Shown here: positions 22,410 to 35,233 of the stretch, in pieces
Position numbering within the stretch: position 1 is the stretch's first letter
Layout: the number at the start of each line of letters is the position of its first letter
Assembly (NCBI RefSeq): GCF_030272615.1
Contig: NC_081413.1
Location: forward strand, 334,650,302-334,714,301
DNA length: 64,000 bases
DNA from: Cryptomeria japonica
Taxonomy: Eukaryota > Streptophyta > Pinopsida > Cupressales > Cupressaceae
Direction: 5' to 3'
Position numbers and translations under genes: made by a program
Notes under the pieces: generated by a model
Seen by the model: only the letters and a program-made list of their open reading frames with translations
The model's database searches: none
Told to the model about the DNA's origin: nothing

Positions 22410-23463
22410 TGTTGGTATTTTGGTATGGTTTTGTCATTTATGTCAACACCTACTAAAACACTAGCACTTTGGAGATCCAGCAACATTCACCGGCAAGCAA
22501 GTAACTATTGCATAGTTACTGGTATATGGTTCACCGAAAGGATATAATGATCACCGACACTTGGAATGGCATGGAAGACACATGGTTATATCGAAGACAT
22601 CATTTGGACATCTTGTCATGGAGTTTTGTTCATTGGTATATTCACAGTTGCATATTTGTTGTTACCAGCAAATAGGTCTAGGGTTACACCAACGGGTTTA
22701 TCTTTTCCAGATCAGCATGGCACGCTATGGAGATGATTAATTATTGTTGCAAATGCATTAAGCCAACATGTTCAATCGGTTATTGCATCGAATATTATAT
22801 TGTTTGTAAAATGTTTTTATTGTAATATCTTGTAGAGACAACCTACTAAAATTGGTCTTATGTTATGGTATAAATGTAAGATCTTATTTGTAAGATCAAG
22901 TGTGGAATGCGAAAAAGAATTGTGTGAAGGTATATGCGAGATTAAGCAGTGCAATACACGTAGACATCATTTAAAGGTGAAGCTAGGTTTTTGTGGAAGC
23001 ATATCAGCATTACACCAGTACTGAATCCAGCATATGAAGATGCTATTTTGTGCAGTACATTATTATTGGATTTAACCATCCAACTGTAGTCAGTGTGACT
23101 CCCATTTTGTGATTGAGCAATGAGCTCTAGGCTATTGGCCTTTTTGCATGTGCAAATCCCATTTATGTACACTTACTATCTGCAATAGTATCATCTAATT
23201 GTGGATAAGGTTTCCCACTGTGGTTTTTCCCCTTACAGGGTTTCCACGTACAAATATTGATGTTATGTGTTGTGGATGACTTTGTGTTTATGTTTCATGC
23301 ATTAATCTTTACCGGTATAGCAATTAACTATTAAAACTATCTACCGACATACTTAACTGGTTTACCAGTATTAAGCATTAAGTTGGTTAAGTTGTTTTTG
23401 GTTTGAATTTATTTGACAACTGATTCACCCCCCCCCCCTCTCAGTTGTCTCTGGGACCTAACA
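22410..23463 (+). repeat. inner copia 5' LTR
   Basis: 1,054 bp. A C-run (GATTCACCCCCCCC) lies about 40 bp before its end. Matches 34193-35233. Confidence 0.9.
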
Positions 23464-23465
23464 AT

Positions 23466-23477
23466 TGGTATCCGAGC
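23466..23477 (+). other. inner copia primer-binding site
   Basis: TGGTATCCGAGC, one base from the initiator tRNA-Met complement TGGTATCAGAGC found for the other elements here. Confidence 0.75.
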
Positions 23478-23519
23478 TTAGTCCTCTTTTGCAAAAGTTT
23501 AACAGCTTGAGGAGATCCA

Positions 23520-23918
23520 ATGTCTACTAACTATTTCAGGAAGGACAGTCCTAAACTTGATGGAACGAACTATGGCATATGGAAGATCAGAATGGAGACA
23601 CATCTAAATTGCATTGGAAAGGACATCTGGGATGTTACAAAGAATGGTTATACTGCTGCTATACCTGGTTAGCCCAGTCTAGCTAACTTGACTAAAGATG
23701 AAGAAAATGATTGCAAAGCAAGAGAAGCACTTTTGAGCACATTATCAGATCAACAAATCATGGGACTATCAGATAGGTCTACTACTAAAGCTATTTGGGA
23801 TCATTTGGAAACATTGAATGAAGGAGATTCCACAGTCAAAATTACAAAACTTGAAAGCTTCTGAGTTAGGTATGAACATCTGAAAATGGAAGAAGATGAA
23901 AGTGTTGTCTTCAAAATC
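23520..23918 (+). pseudogene. inner copia gag, N-terminal part
   Basis: Opens MSTNYFRKDSPKLDGTNYGI followed by W, then MGLSDRSTTKAIWDHLETLN, typical copia Gag (UBN2-like). Stops at GYTAAIPG-stop (TAG) and LESF-stop (TGA). It ends in EDESVVF at about 23918, where foreign sequence begins; the frame resumes near 30060 with FMERVNEIV. Confidence 0.8.
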
Positions 23919-24839
23919 TGATTCACCTCAACATCCTATTTATGATATGATAACTCTGTGCAGAAGGGATATTAAAGAGAAGGAAAATTCTAGGACAACA
24001 TATGACAAGGTTTGATTTAACCTCCTACACTTCAGACCTACTTAGATTCTAGGTGGGTATACCTTTGTGAGCTAAATTCACACTTTCAAAAGATAAATCC
24101 ACAGCAAACCAGTCCAGAAAACTAGTGGATCTAATCACCTTGAAACTAACTGAAACAAAGGAATGAAAATTATACTCATATTCAGTATTTGACCTACAAA
24201 ACATGTAATAGACAACCTTGATCTATACTAGTGCCTTATCCAAGGTCACAGAGTCATCTAAGTTCAAACAATACTCCCACAGTCAAATATCTATACATAT
24301 CCCATTAGTTTGGCTTCTGTAGATCCCTATATATGCCTGACACATATAATAATTTATGCACACCAAATTAAACTATGCTCATCAAGATTCAAATATCTCA
24401 CAAGGAGTTTACTGGTAGAAGTGATCCCTGCATATTTAATTTCCCTCCTAAAGAGAAAAGTTAGCAAACACATCTACTGAAAGTTGCCTTACAACTCCTA
24501 TTCAAACGAAATAACCCTGGATTATTCAGAATGAAACAGTAAACAATTGCAAACACATTTGAAGACGACACAAATTTTTTACTCAAAACCGATGGTCTGT
24601 ATATTGATATTATCTTCAAGAAAGCATTACAAAAACTTTCGAATATTCTCCATTAAACTTAGAAAAGCTCAGATAAATTTCTGCAACGTTTTCCTACAAT
24701 TCTTTTGTGATCATCTTTTTACTAGTCTTGGTATCCATTTATAACAATATGGATGCACATAGCTTTGGACTTTCCTAGGAGAATTTATTACAATCATTTC
24801 TTCTCAAGAAGAAGTTACAAAGATCTTTTACAAAAATAG
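23919..24839. other. 3' flank of the inserted gene, no feature seen
   Basis: AT-rich, no coding similarity recognised. It lies downstream of the minus-strand stop codon. Confidence 0.4.
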
Positions 24840-27800
24840 TTACAAGTCCTTTTCGACCTCTGCAGCTTCTTCTACTAGCTGTCCAGTTGCAACCTCTTCT
24901 AACTGTTCAGGAGTGCCCTCTAACTACTCTACATCCTGGATGGCATATTTCCTTGTCCAGTCATTGTACACATCATTAGTTGGCCATGCGAAGTTAATCA
25001 CTTTCGCCTTTGCCTTGGTTAACCTCTTCCAGGAATTTCTCACCTTGTTGACCTCTGAATTGAGAAAACCATAATGAGATTTGATTTTCTCTATCTTTTG
25101 AATTGTTACAACAAAAAAGGAAGCATCATCTAAATCAACAATTCCTTTTATTCTAGTTGATAGTTTGGCCTCTAATTCCTTAAGCCACACTTGTTTATCC
25201 TTTAGTTGATTTGGGCTGACAAAAACTCCTGGGAGCAATTCAAAAACCTGATCAGTGTACTCCTTCTTGTACAAGTTGATCTTTCTGTCAGCATTGTCTA
25301 TCCCTTCTGCCAATTTTACTAGATCCTTGGTGGTATCACAAGTGGATTTGATGATAGGATCGGCCCCTGCTTCATCATAAGATACACAAATGAGCTCCAA
25401 GTCCTACTCTCTAGGCTTCCACTTGTCAAAAATAGGTGTCAAAATGGCCTTATCTCCATTAAGCTCATTCCACATATCCAAAATCTTGCTTATGTTGTTA
25501 TATAATAGTGAGGCACTCATGGTATCTGCAAAACTTGAGATGGTAGCCCTTACTCTTTCTTCATACTTTTTTGCATACAAGGCCTGAGCCTGTTTTAAAT
25601 TCTCCAATTATTGGGGAGAAATCTCAATCATTTGGGAGCTAGAAGGTGCTAGAGATGGTGGGAACTCAATGATGGGGCTGGTAGGTAGATGTCTTGTAGG
25701 AGAAGAGGAGATCATTAGTGTTGAAGACTCACCTTGATCGTACTATCCTATCAACTGGCTTTGCAGCTTAGCAATGATGCTATCTTTACCCCTTACCTCT
25801 TCCTTAGCACTGTTGTAAGCCTTCAAAATTGTCTCCAACTTGACTTGGAGGTCTGCTTTTTCCTTAGCTTCTCTTTCCACTTCAACATATGTGTAAGCTA
25901 TTTCTCCCATGCTACCTAACTATATCAGCTGCTCAGTTGCTGCCTGTTCATCTCCTATATGAATAGGGGATTGGGATGGAGAGTACAAGGGTGTATCAGA
26001 TTGTACTTCTTTTCCTACTCTCTACTTCTTTGGGCTCTCTTGGATGTCAATGACATCTTGTATCTTCCTCTTTCCTTTGGAGATAGAGGGCTCCCCTATT
26101 GTAGGCATCAGCACACTATAATTAGACTTCTTGTGCAATGTATAGTCACTATGAGGGATTGCTCTAGTAGGGGCAGACCTACTTGAAACCATTCTTGCCT
26201 TTTCAGGGTTGTTTTTAACCACTACCTCCCTCTTTTCTTTCAGAGTTTGCATTACATCCTCAAAGCAAAGAATTAGGAATTTTATTTTCTCCTCAAAAGG
26301 GAAAAAGCTAGACAATGGGTCATAGCTGGCATCAAACTGATGTACAAAATTTGAGGCCTTTTTATAAGCCACCCATTTTTCCTTCCTCAACTCCTTCTCA
26401 TCTAGATCAAACTCATTTCTAATGAGGTCTTCAGAAAATTGGAACTGATGGGGTCTACCTCTGCACACTGCTCTCTTTCTAAACATGCCATTAAAGAAAT
26501 CTTTAGGATCGGCACACTTGGAAATTGCAGTTGACAAATGATAAGGTTTAAGAAAATCCTCAAAACAATTCCAACCTCCCTTGGTTATCACAAATTGGTG
26601 GGCTATAGTAACCGTAGGGAAAATAGTCCCTTTACCCCTACCTGTTAGCTCCGCTTCTTGCATGCTACCAATTTGTCCGAGGATTTATCCAGTTCCCACT
26701 TTGAGAGGGACTTGATAGGGCAATAAAAAGAGAGTGCATCTGAAACCAATTATTCTAAAAACTGTGGAAACAGGGTATAAGTAAATATCACCCCAATTAT
26801 GAACAATTGTTATATTTTTTGCAAATTCCTTTGGTCTAATAAATTCCAAAAGAACCTTGGGGATTCTCGGGTTTTCTAAGCAGAGGAGAGTCCTAATCTT
26901 TGATGCAAAATATTTATCAAATTTTAAGAAACTGACATCATCTCTGTCCCATGACAGCACTGTACTCCATAGTTGCACTAGCATCTTTTCTCCATCCTTC
27001 TCTTTTATAAGGTCCATTCCACTTGCAAAATAATCACCACCTTTAAACAAAAATAGATGCATGAGGAGTGAATACCATCTGAAAGGCCTATCAACCTTTC
27101 CATTCTTTATTCCTATCAAACCTCCATGGATAGCATCAGTAATAAAAGAAGCATAATCAAAGGTTACTGCAAGAGAAGGATTCAAAATCTGAGCAATCAT
27201 TAGCATGTAATGATTGGGCATATTTGCCTCAGCATCCTCTCCCAAAATCTAGCAAAGTGACCAATAGACTCCCTTAGCCCTAAGGGTGAACAAACTCAAT
27301 GAGAAGGGCTCTTCAGTGTTGGGTCCTACAACTGTCATCCCACCTATCTTCACAAAGAATTCCTTAAGAGGCCCATTTCTAAGGTGGTTCCTCTATGCAC
27401 TGTATACTTGAGCTAATGATTTGAAATTAATGGGTTCCAGAAAATTGGTAAACTCATTAAGCCCGAAAGCACTTTTGAATTCCTCATTATTGATTTCAAT
27501 GAGGGCTTTCCCATTTATATCCCTAATGCTCCTTGTGACTGGATCATAATTATGTGCAATCTAAGCTAGGAGATCCATATCCATGAATACTCCTGGAACT
27601 ACCAATTTTCCAACATCTAACTCCCAAATGCTATTTTGTGGGGCTGGGGAATTTCTCATGCCAAATCCAACTTTGAACAACCCCAACCCAAACAACCCAA
27701 CTTGTGAATCTCTCAGCCAGTTGCCCTTATCATATAACCCCTCTCCTATTTTCAAACGAGGAGCTCTTGACACTAATTCTTTCACCTTTGATGCCTGATT

Positions 27801-27890
27801 AGTTGACAATGTCAACTATTCAAGAAAATCATCACAAATGGCCCTTTCTTGGTAATTAACTTTCCCTGAAAATTCTCTCTTAGGTGCCAT
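24840..27890 (-). pseudogene. 1,017-codon gene of unknown function (mobile-element family C)
   Basis: A single minus-strand frame from ATG 27890 (MAPKREFSGKVNYQERAICD) to TAA at 24840 has no frameshift and eleven internal stops, nine of them TAG. Recognisable blocks are ELDVGKLVVPGVFMD, IRDINGKALIEINNEEFKS, FDYASFITDAIHGGLIGIKN, YSLLMHLFLF, VLLEFIRPKEF and HNWGD. A Lys/Glu-rich C-terminal third is predicted coiled coil. The same blocks in the same order occur in the gene at 62653. The middle also loosely resembles ORF2 of elements A and B (I..A......GL, FR..SLLM). It may belong to the broad plant mobile domain-like set, but I cannot confirm that. Function unknown. Confidence 0.7.
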
Positions 27891-28239
27891 CTTAAAATAT
27901 GCAAGCAATTTAAACCACTACCCCAACTGGTTTTCTTACAAAATCAAGACCTCAATTAACAAGCACTGCTAAGGAATTACCACACAAAAGTACAAGAAAA
28001 CCTGTTTCAGCTTGAAGGAATCCACTCTGCAACTGAATGAATATGCTCTGTATTGGAAGAAAATAGCTTTGCAACCACTCCTTTGCAACAATTCTTTGGA
28101 ATGATACCTTTACTCAATCGATAGGATATCATATATGGTACTCAGGCTCTTAACTATGACATTGATGCTGCATGCTTCGGCCGTCCCTTCATAATTGAAT
28201 TCATGAGAGAATTCAAATTTTTCGCTCCAATGGGTCACA

Positions 28240-29730
28240 ACATACCTGCACATTCTTTCCTTTCACTCTTTTGTTGTTTCGCAAAGAATAACCTTCGAGC
28301 AATTTCGTTAAATGAAATCATGCCAACCGTCTGATCAAATCAAACTTGATCAACCTTTAGACCGACTTAATAGCTTTGCCTTTGCGCCGGTCCCTACCTA
28401 TTTTCGCCATTTCACAGGCTTTATCCTCCGAGCACTTTTTCTTCATGAAGCTGCGCTAGGCGTTAGATGGAACTTTAACTACTTGGTGTTTAACTCTTAC
28501 CGAGACCATCAACTTCTTCATTAACCGCGCCTTTATCCTGACTGCTAACGGTCTTTCACTATTTCACATAGCTTAAACAGCTTTCAACTTTGGGCCACAA
28601 AACAACGCGAAGCATTGGATCAAATCAGAGATGACCATCCTTTAAGGGATACCTTTATGCTTGCTTCACTTAGGCCGCTCTGTCATTGGTTACTGAATAC
28701 CACGTGGCAGTCAACCATTAGCCTTGGAAAACTCTTCGAGTTTAGTTCAACGTCAGCCACATGTCTTTCCCTTATAACCACCAGTTACACCTTGGTGGGC
28801 CCTCAACTTCTTCTAAAACTACGTGTCCATGGATACGTCACCATATAGCATTACACCTAGATGAGCCCTTTTTCCTTTTGCTATTTCATGAAGCATATCC
28901 TTTGGTTGGTTTGCAACTGCGAAACAATGCGGGCCGTTGGATTATATTTGACTTGCTTGGTGCTTAACAACTTAACTGAATTCGGTAGACGTGGGCCCTC
29001 TAACTGAAACTCCATCCACCTGGCATCTAGTCACCTTTTAAACTAACATGTCGAACTTTCATTTGCTAAGAGAAAACACTGGATTCCACCTCATCCTTGA
29101 CACTTGTATCTGCCAGGTCATGTCTTATCCTGTGGCATGACTCACCTCTGGGACCCACCTTTTAATCCTTAGATCCGACTTGCTGACTATTTTGATCTTC
29201 TGCCATGTGCCATCATCTTACTCACCCTCTCAACCAGCTGGACCATCTGCTTGGAGTGCCATGTCATTTTGCTACTTCATGAAAACTAACTGTCGAGCAT
29301 CTTCCTCCTGCAAAACTGTGCTAATCGTTAGATCAAATGAAACTTGTGCATCTGTTATGCCCTTATAAAAACTCCCTTTTTGCAGACCGAAAAACCTTTT
29401 TGTTGTTTCGCAGAGCATAACCTTTGAGCATCTATCAGCCATGAAATAGCGTGAACCATCAAATCAGATTGGACTTGATCACCTTTTAGTCACTTAGAAA
29501 GTCTTCGCTGTAGGGTCCCACCAAACGCTTTCGCCATTTCGCGAAAGGTATTTCACTTGCAAGTTTAGGCTATGAAATAATGCCAGTCGTTAGATCTTGA
29601 ACAAGATGAAGCCATTTTAAACCGGACCAAATGAGCCATTTAGAACGTATTTCCCTTTCGCCATTTCGCGAGTCTTAAACCACGTGCAACTTCGCCTAAC
29701 AAAATAGCGAAAACCATAGATTTATTTGAG
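28240..29730. repeat. degenerate repeat field with TTTCGCCATTTCGCGA motifs
   Basis: Upstream of the minus-strand gene, a loosely periodic unit recurs eight or so times. It has a TTTTCGCCATTTCGCGA-like word, then AGCATAACCTTTGAGCA, then GAAATAGCGCCAACCGTTAGATC. Clear instances start near 28268, 28400, 28555, 28870, 29265, 29398, 29525 and 29650. Copies at 28268 and 29398 share TTGTTGTTTCGCA. It is more GC- and CpG-rich than its surroundings and has no coding signal. Confidence 0.6.
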
Positions 29731-30048
29731 AGCTGCATGCAACTTACTGGGCCCAACAACATTAGGAAGAAAAGACATAAGGCATGAATTTTTACAATTA
29801 ATTCAAATGACCGCCTAGGCAAAAGACATGGGGGGACACCTCTTACGACCCCAAGGCCCATTACTTAAGTGGATAAAGTAACGAAGGAATAGAAACCAGA
29901 GGGGTTTTTGATAAAACATTGAACGATTTAAAATTAAAACCTTAAACCCTTAAGACCTAACATAGACTTGAAGCATTTGATAGTGTGTCTAACTCAAACT
30001 TCCAAAAACTTAGCCGATTATGGGGAAAGGAAACCTATTTTTTAAACA

Positions 30049-30585
30049 GTGATAACAGAAAGGATTTCTTGTTTTATGGAAAGAGTAAATGAAATTGTTT
30101 TGGGTATTAAATGTTGTGGAGGAACCTTAAATGAGGATGAAATTGTTTCAAAAGTTTTAAGAGGATTGCCACTGGCATATAAAATGAAGGTTACTGCTAT
30201 AAATGAGTTAAGAACAATGCCTAATACATCAGTAACTAGGGATACATTGATTGGAAAACTTTCAGCTTTTGAAATTGAGGAATTTGGTCCTGTTGCTACT
30301 ATTAAGACAGATTTAGCCTTTAAAGCATCAACATCATCTACTCCATCATTTGAAAAATCTGATTGGAAAGCATTTTATGCAAGAGAACTTGAAGAACTTG
30401 AAACACTGTTTGCAAGGAAAATGCCTAAAGGTCTAGTTGGAAGTAAGTATGAAGGTAAAGCACCCTTTAAATGTTTTAACTGCAATAAGATTGGTCATAT
30501 GGCTTCGAGATGCCCTGATAGACATGCTAGACTAACAAAAGAAGCTAGAAGAACATACAAGCCTAATCCTAAATATAAGAGATAA
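30049..30585 (+). pseudogene. inner copia gag, C-terminal part with zinc knuckle
   Basis: Resumes FMERVNEIVLGIK and continues KVLRGLPLAYKMKVTAINEL. The nucleic-acid-binding zinc knuckle CFNCNKIGHMASRC is intact (about 30470-30515). A TAA at 30583 interrupts what would otherwise run in the same frame into protease. Its first half is at 23520-23918. Confidence 0.85.
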
Positions 30586-33500
30586 AGATTTAAGAAGAAT
30601 AAAGACAAATCTTGTTATATTGTTGATGAAGGTGTGACTGATGATTATGATGAGGATCCAATAGACAATGGATGGGTTTTTGCTGCTATAACAAAAGATC
30701 AACCGGCACCTACTGCTCAATCGGTAGAACAAGCCCTAGCAGCTAAAGTTGAAGTAAAGGATGAATGGATCATTGACTTAGGATGCTCACATCATATGAC
30801 AGGAGACAAAGGTAAATTCTTGAACTTTCAAGAATAAAATAGAGGTTTAGTAAGATTTGGAGATGACAAAGCTTGTTCAATCAAAGGTAAGGGTACAATA
30901 TCTCTTGATGGTAAGCATAACATTGACAATGTCTACTATGTTGAAGGATTAAAGCATAATCTTTTAAGTGTTGGTCAATTAGTTGAGAAAGGATTTCAGT
31001 TACAATTTAAAAATGGAAAGTGCAAAATCATGAATAGAACTGGTTTGGAAATTGCAACCGGTAATCAGACTAGAGATAATATCTTTCATTTGAATAATAG
31101 TGAAAAGACATGCTTAATTGCACATATAGATGAAAGTTGGTTATGGCATAAGAGACTCTATCATGTAAACTTTGATTGCATGGTAAAGATTAGTACTACT
31201 AAGGCAGTTAGAGATCTACCTAAAATTGTCAAACCTCAGAATACAATATGTAAGGAATATCAATTTGGAAAACAAGTTAGAGCTAGTTTCAAAAGTATTC
31301 TAGAAAAATCAAATAATGCTCTTGATTTATTCACACTGATTTATGTGGTCCAGCTAGAACTAAAATCTTACAAGGTGATAGATATTTCATGCTAATTATT
31401 GATGACTATTCTAGAATGTGTTGGGTTACTTTTCCCAGAGAAAAATCAGAAGCACTTGGAAAGTTCAAACTGTTCAAAGCAATGGTTGAAAATGAAACCG
31501 GTAAGAAAATCAAATGTTTAAGATCAGATCAAGGAGGAGAATTCACATCTAAGGAATTTAATACATTCTATGAAGTGAATGGAATCAGAAGACAACTATC
31601 AGCACCTCGGACACCACAACAGAATGGAGTTGTTGAAAGGAAAAATAGAACTATCTTGGATGCAACAAGAAGTATGTTATCAGAAGCAAATTTATCACAT
31701 GTTTATTGGAGAGTAGTCAGCACAATGGTCTATACATTCAACAAAGTTCACATCAAAGGTGAAACCGGCAAGACCCCTCATGAACTATGGTTTGGTAATA
31801 CTCCTACTCTTAAGTATTTTAGAATTTTTGGAAGTAAATGTTATATCAGAAGAGATGAGTATATTGGAAAATTTGATCCTAGAAGTGATGAAGGAATATT
31901 TCTTGGTTATTCATCTAAGAGAAAAGCATATAGATGTTTTAATAAAAGATTGCAGAAAATTGTTGAGAGTACAAACGTAAAGATTGATGAACAATTCAGA
32001 GGAACTTCAAGGTATATAGACTCTGAACGGGCAACAAAAATTGGGACAAATGAACCTACTCTAAATCCACCGATACAGAATGAAGATCCAGTTACCCCGG
32101 TACCATCTGAGGATTCCACAGTAATTAAGGAACAACAAAAAACTAAGACACCCCGGTATGTAAGACTAAATCATTTTGAAGATCAGATAATTGGAAACAA
32201 ATTTAAAGGAGTTATGACAAGAGGAAGATTGGCAAATGAAGAGGTATGTCTTATTTCTCAAATTGAACCATCATCTATTAATGAGGCATGTGAAGATAAA
32301 TTTCGGATTAAAGCTATGGAAGAAGAATTAGAACAAATTGAGAAAAATAACACTTGGACATTAGTTTCCCGACCTAAAGATAAAAATGTAATTGGAACCA
32401 AATGGGTATTCAAAAACAAACTTAATGAAGATGGCAAGGTTGTCAGAAATAAAGAAAGACTAGTGTGTAAGGGATATTCTTAGAAGGAAGGAGTTGATTA
32501 CAATGAAACCTTTGCACCAGTAGCTAGAATTGAGGCAGTTAGATTATTTTTGGCTTTTGCAGCACACAAAAACTACAAAGCTTATCAAATGGATATTAAA
32601 TGTGCATTTTTGAATGGAGATCTTGAAGAGGAAGTATACATTGAACAACCTGATGGATTTTCTTTGACAGATGACAATGATATGGTATGCAGGTTAAGGA
32701 AAGCTCTGTATGGACTAAAACAAGCCCCAAGAGCTTGGTATGCAAGATTGGATAAGTATCTTTTAAAAATTGCTTTTACTAAAGGAAATGTAGACAACAA
32801 TTTATATTACAAAATAACTAATGATGACATCTTGATTATAGAAGTATTTGTTGATGATATAATCTTTGGAGGAGAAGATGGTTTATGTAAAGAATTTTCT
32901 ATTAAAATGCAGCAAGAATTTGAAATGTCTATGATTGGAGAACTAAAATTCTTTTTAGGATTGCAGATTTCACAGACTGATAAAGGTATATTCTTGAGTC
33001 AATCCAAATACTTAAAAGAGTTACTAAATAAATTTGGGATGGAGAACTCTAAACCGGTAAGCACACCTATGACTACAAATGACAAATTATCTCAAAGGGA
33101 TGAATCTACACCTGTTAATCCAACTAGATACAAATCTATGATAGGAGGTTTACTGTATTTGACACAAACCAGACCTGATATTATGAATGCTGTATGTATT
33201 GTTTCAAGATTTCAAAGTAATATTAGAGAAAATCATGAATCAACAGTAAAAAGGATTTTCCGGTACTTACAAGGCACTATAACTCTTGGATTATGGTATC
33301 CTAGAGATGAAAACTTTGAATTATGTGCATAAACAGATGCAAATTGGGCAGGAGATGTGGATGATAGGAAAAGCACCACTGGCAGAGCATTCTTTCTTGG
33401 AAACAGACTAGTTTCTTGGTTGAGTAAGAAACAAAGTTGTACATCTTTATCAACAGTAGAATCAGAATATGTTGCAGCAACAACCAACTATATACAGGTA

Positions 33501-33800
33501 CTTTGGCTTAAGCAAATGTTGAAAGACATAAAGGTAAAATGCAAAGAACCTATTACTATCTATTGTGATAACACTGCAACAATTGATATATCTAAGAATT
33601 CGGTATTACATTCTAAAACCAAACATGTTTCTATCAAACTGAATTTTTTAAGGGAAAAAGTTGAAGCAAAGGAGATAAAACTGGTTTATGTGAATACTAA
33701 AGAGCAGCTTGCAGATATTTTTACAAAGCCTTTGCCTAAGGAGACTTTTGAATATCTCAGAGATCAGCTTGGAATCATACCACCACCGGTAGAGACTTAG
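30586..33800 (+). pseudogene. inner copia pol: protease, integrase, RT, RNase H
   Basis: Domain order is Ty1/copia. Protease: WIIDLGCSHHMTG, with the usual DSG/DTG read as DLG. Integrase: HKRLYHVNF zinc region, D in LIIDDYSRM, D in LRSDQGGEF, the E-containing VVERKNRT, and [45 protein letters not shown] and the FVDDIIFG catalytic pair. RNase H: SDA-like TDANWAGD, IYCDNTATIDISKN, ending DIFTKPLPKETFEYL. Lesions are few: TAA 30835, one frameshift near 31350, TAG 32481 and TAA 33330. It is the best-preserved pol here and a plausible relative of the source of enzymes for elements A and B. Confidence 0.9.
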
Positions 33801-34192
33801 GAAGTTGATGATTGTCATCAACCGACATAATTAATAGACAAATCTTTTATTCCGGTCCTTGATGAGGAAGCTACTTCTCAGGGGGAGTAGTTGGTATATT
33901 GAATTGATTGGTATTTTGTATATGAACTTGGTTTTATTATAACTTTGGCATTTGATGTCAAAGGGGGAGAGATATATATAGAAAAACACATGTTCTTTTG
34001 AGAAGAGATTGGTATGAAAAGCTTTGGAAAACATATGTTGCTCCCAAGGGGAGAGATTGTTACTTAGGAGAGATTATTACTTTTTGGTTATGATCTTTTT
34101 GGAGATTGTTGGTTTTTGATACTTGGCATTTCTGTTTTGGCACTTTGATGGTTTTTCCATCTTGTGTTGCCATCAATGCCAAAGGAGGAGAT
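33801..34192 (+). other. inner copia 3' untranslated region with polypurine tracts
   Basis: Contains GGGGGAGTAG (33880), GGGGGAGAG (33963) and GGGGAGAG (34050). It ends with GTTGCCATCAATGCCAAAGG followed by AGGAGAT directly before the LTR. That last block is shared with elements A and B (38095-38123 and 45767-45794, inverted). Confidence 0.7.
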
Positions 34193-35233
34193 TGTTGGTA
34201 TTTTGGTATGGTTTTGTCATTGATGTCAATACCTACTAAAACACTAGCACTTTGGAGATCCAACAACATTCACTAGCAAGCAACTATTGCATAGTTACTG
34301 GTATATGGTTCACCGATAGGATATAATGATCACCGGCACTTGGAATGGCATGGAAGACACATGGTTATGTTGAAGACATCATTTGGACATCTTGTCCTGG
34401 AGTTTTGTTCATTGGTATATTCACAGTTGCATATTTGTTGTTACCGACAAATAGGTCTAGGGTTACATTGGCGGGTTTATCTTTTCCAGATCACCATGGC
34501 ACGCTATGGAGATGATTAATTATTGTTGCAAATGCATTAAGACATCATGTTCAATCGGTTATTGCATCGGATATTATATTGTTTGTAAAATGTTTTTATT
34601 GTAATATCTTGTAGAGCTGACCTACTAAAATTGGTCTTAGGTTATGGTATAAATGTAAGATCTTATTTGTAAGATCAAGTGTGGAATGCGAAAAAGAATT
34701 GTGTGAAGGTATATGTGAGATTAAGCAGTGCAATACACGTAGACATCATTTAAAGGTGAAGCTAGGTTTTTGTGGAAGCATATCAGCATTACACCGGTAC
34801 TGAATCCAGCATATGAAGATGCTATTTTGTGCAGTACATTATTATTGGATTTAACCATCCAATTGTAGTCAGTGTGACTCCCATTTTGTGATTGAGTAGT
34901 GAGCTCTAGGCTGTTGGCCTTTCTGCAGACCCCATTTTTGTACACTTACTATCTGCAGTAGTATCATCTGATTGTGGGTAAGGTTTCCCACTGTGGTTTT
35001 TCCCCTTACAGGGTTTCCATGTACAAATATTGGTGTTATGTGTTGTGGATGACTTTGTGTTTATGTTTCATGCATTAATCTTTACCGGTATAGCAATTAA
35101 CTATTAAAACTGTCTACCGACATACTTAACTGGTTTACCGGTATTAAGCATTAAGTTGGTTAAGTTGTTTTTGGTTTGAATTTATGTGACAATTGATTCA
35201 TCTCCCCCTCTCTATTGTCTCCAGGACCTAACA
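34193..35233 (+). repeat. inner copia 3' LTR
   Basis: 1,041 bp, TGTTGGTATTTTGG to CCTAACA, matching 22410-23463. Confidence 0.9.

Larger units (their letters stand above)
23919..30045 (-). mobile_element. unclassified 6.1-kb insertion carrying a minus-strand gene
   Basis: It separates the two halves of the inner copia gag. I find no LTR pair, PBS or terminal inverted repeat, and the only candidate duplication at the edges is a weak TCTT, so boundaries are approximate (a few tens of bases). Contents: an AT-rich 3' flank (23919-24839), a 1,017-codon pseudogene on -, and a repeat-rich 5' flank (28000-29900). Confidence 0.55.
22410..35233 (+). mobile_element. inner Ty1/copia element inserted in backbone gag
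   Basis: LTRs 22410-23463 and 34193-35233 start TGTTGGTATT and end CCTAACA. The PBS follows the left LTR and a purine tract precedes the right one. Flanks are AAGGC and GAGGC, a 5-bp TSD with one mismatch, and joining them restores the backbone gag reading ELKALLAKRF. The element carries a full copia gag-pol order plus an inserted block at about 23919-30045. By eye the LTR pair differs by a few percent, so the insertion is not recent. Confidence 0.9.

Noticed and set aside
28312-28967. Several 68-77-residue plus-strand frames
   Set aside because: They lie in the degenerate repeat field upstream of the minus-strand gene and have no family resemblance.
23915-30058. TCTT at both edges as a target-site duplication
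   Set aside because: Four common bases; joining there does not restore the gag frame, so it is not convincing.
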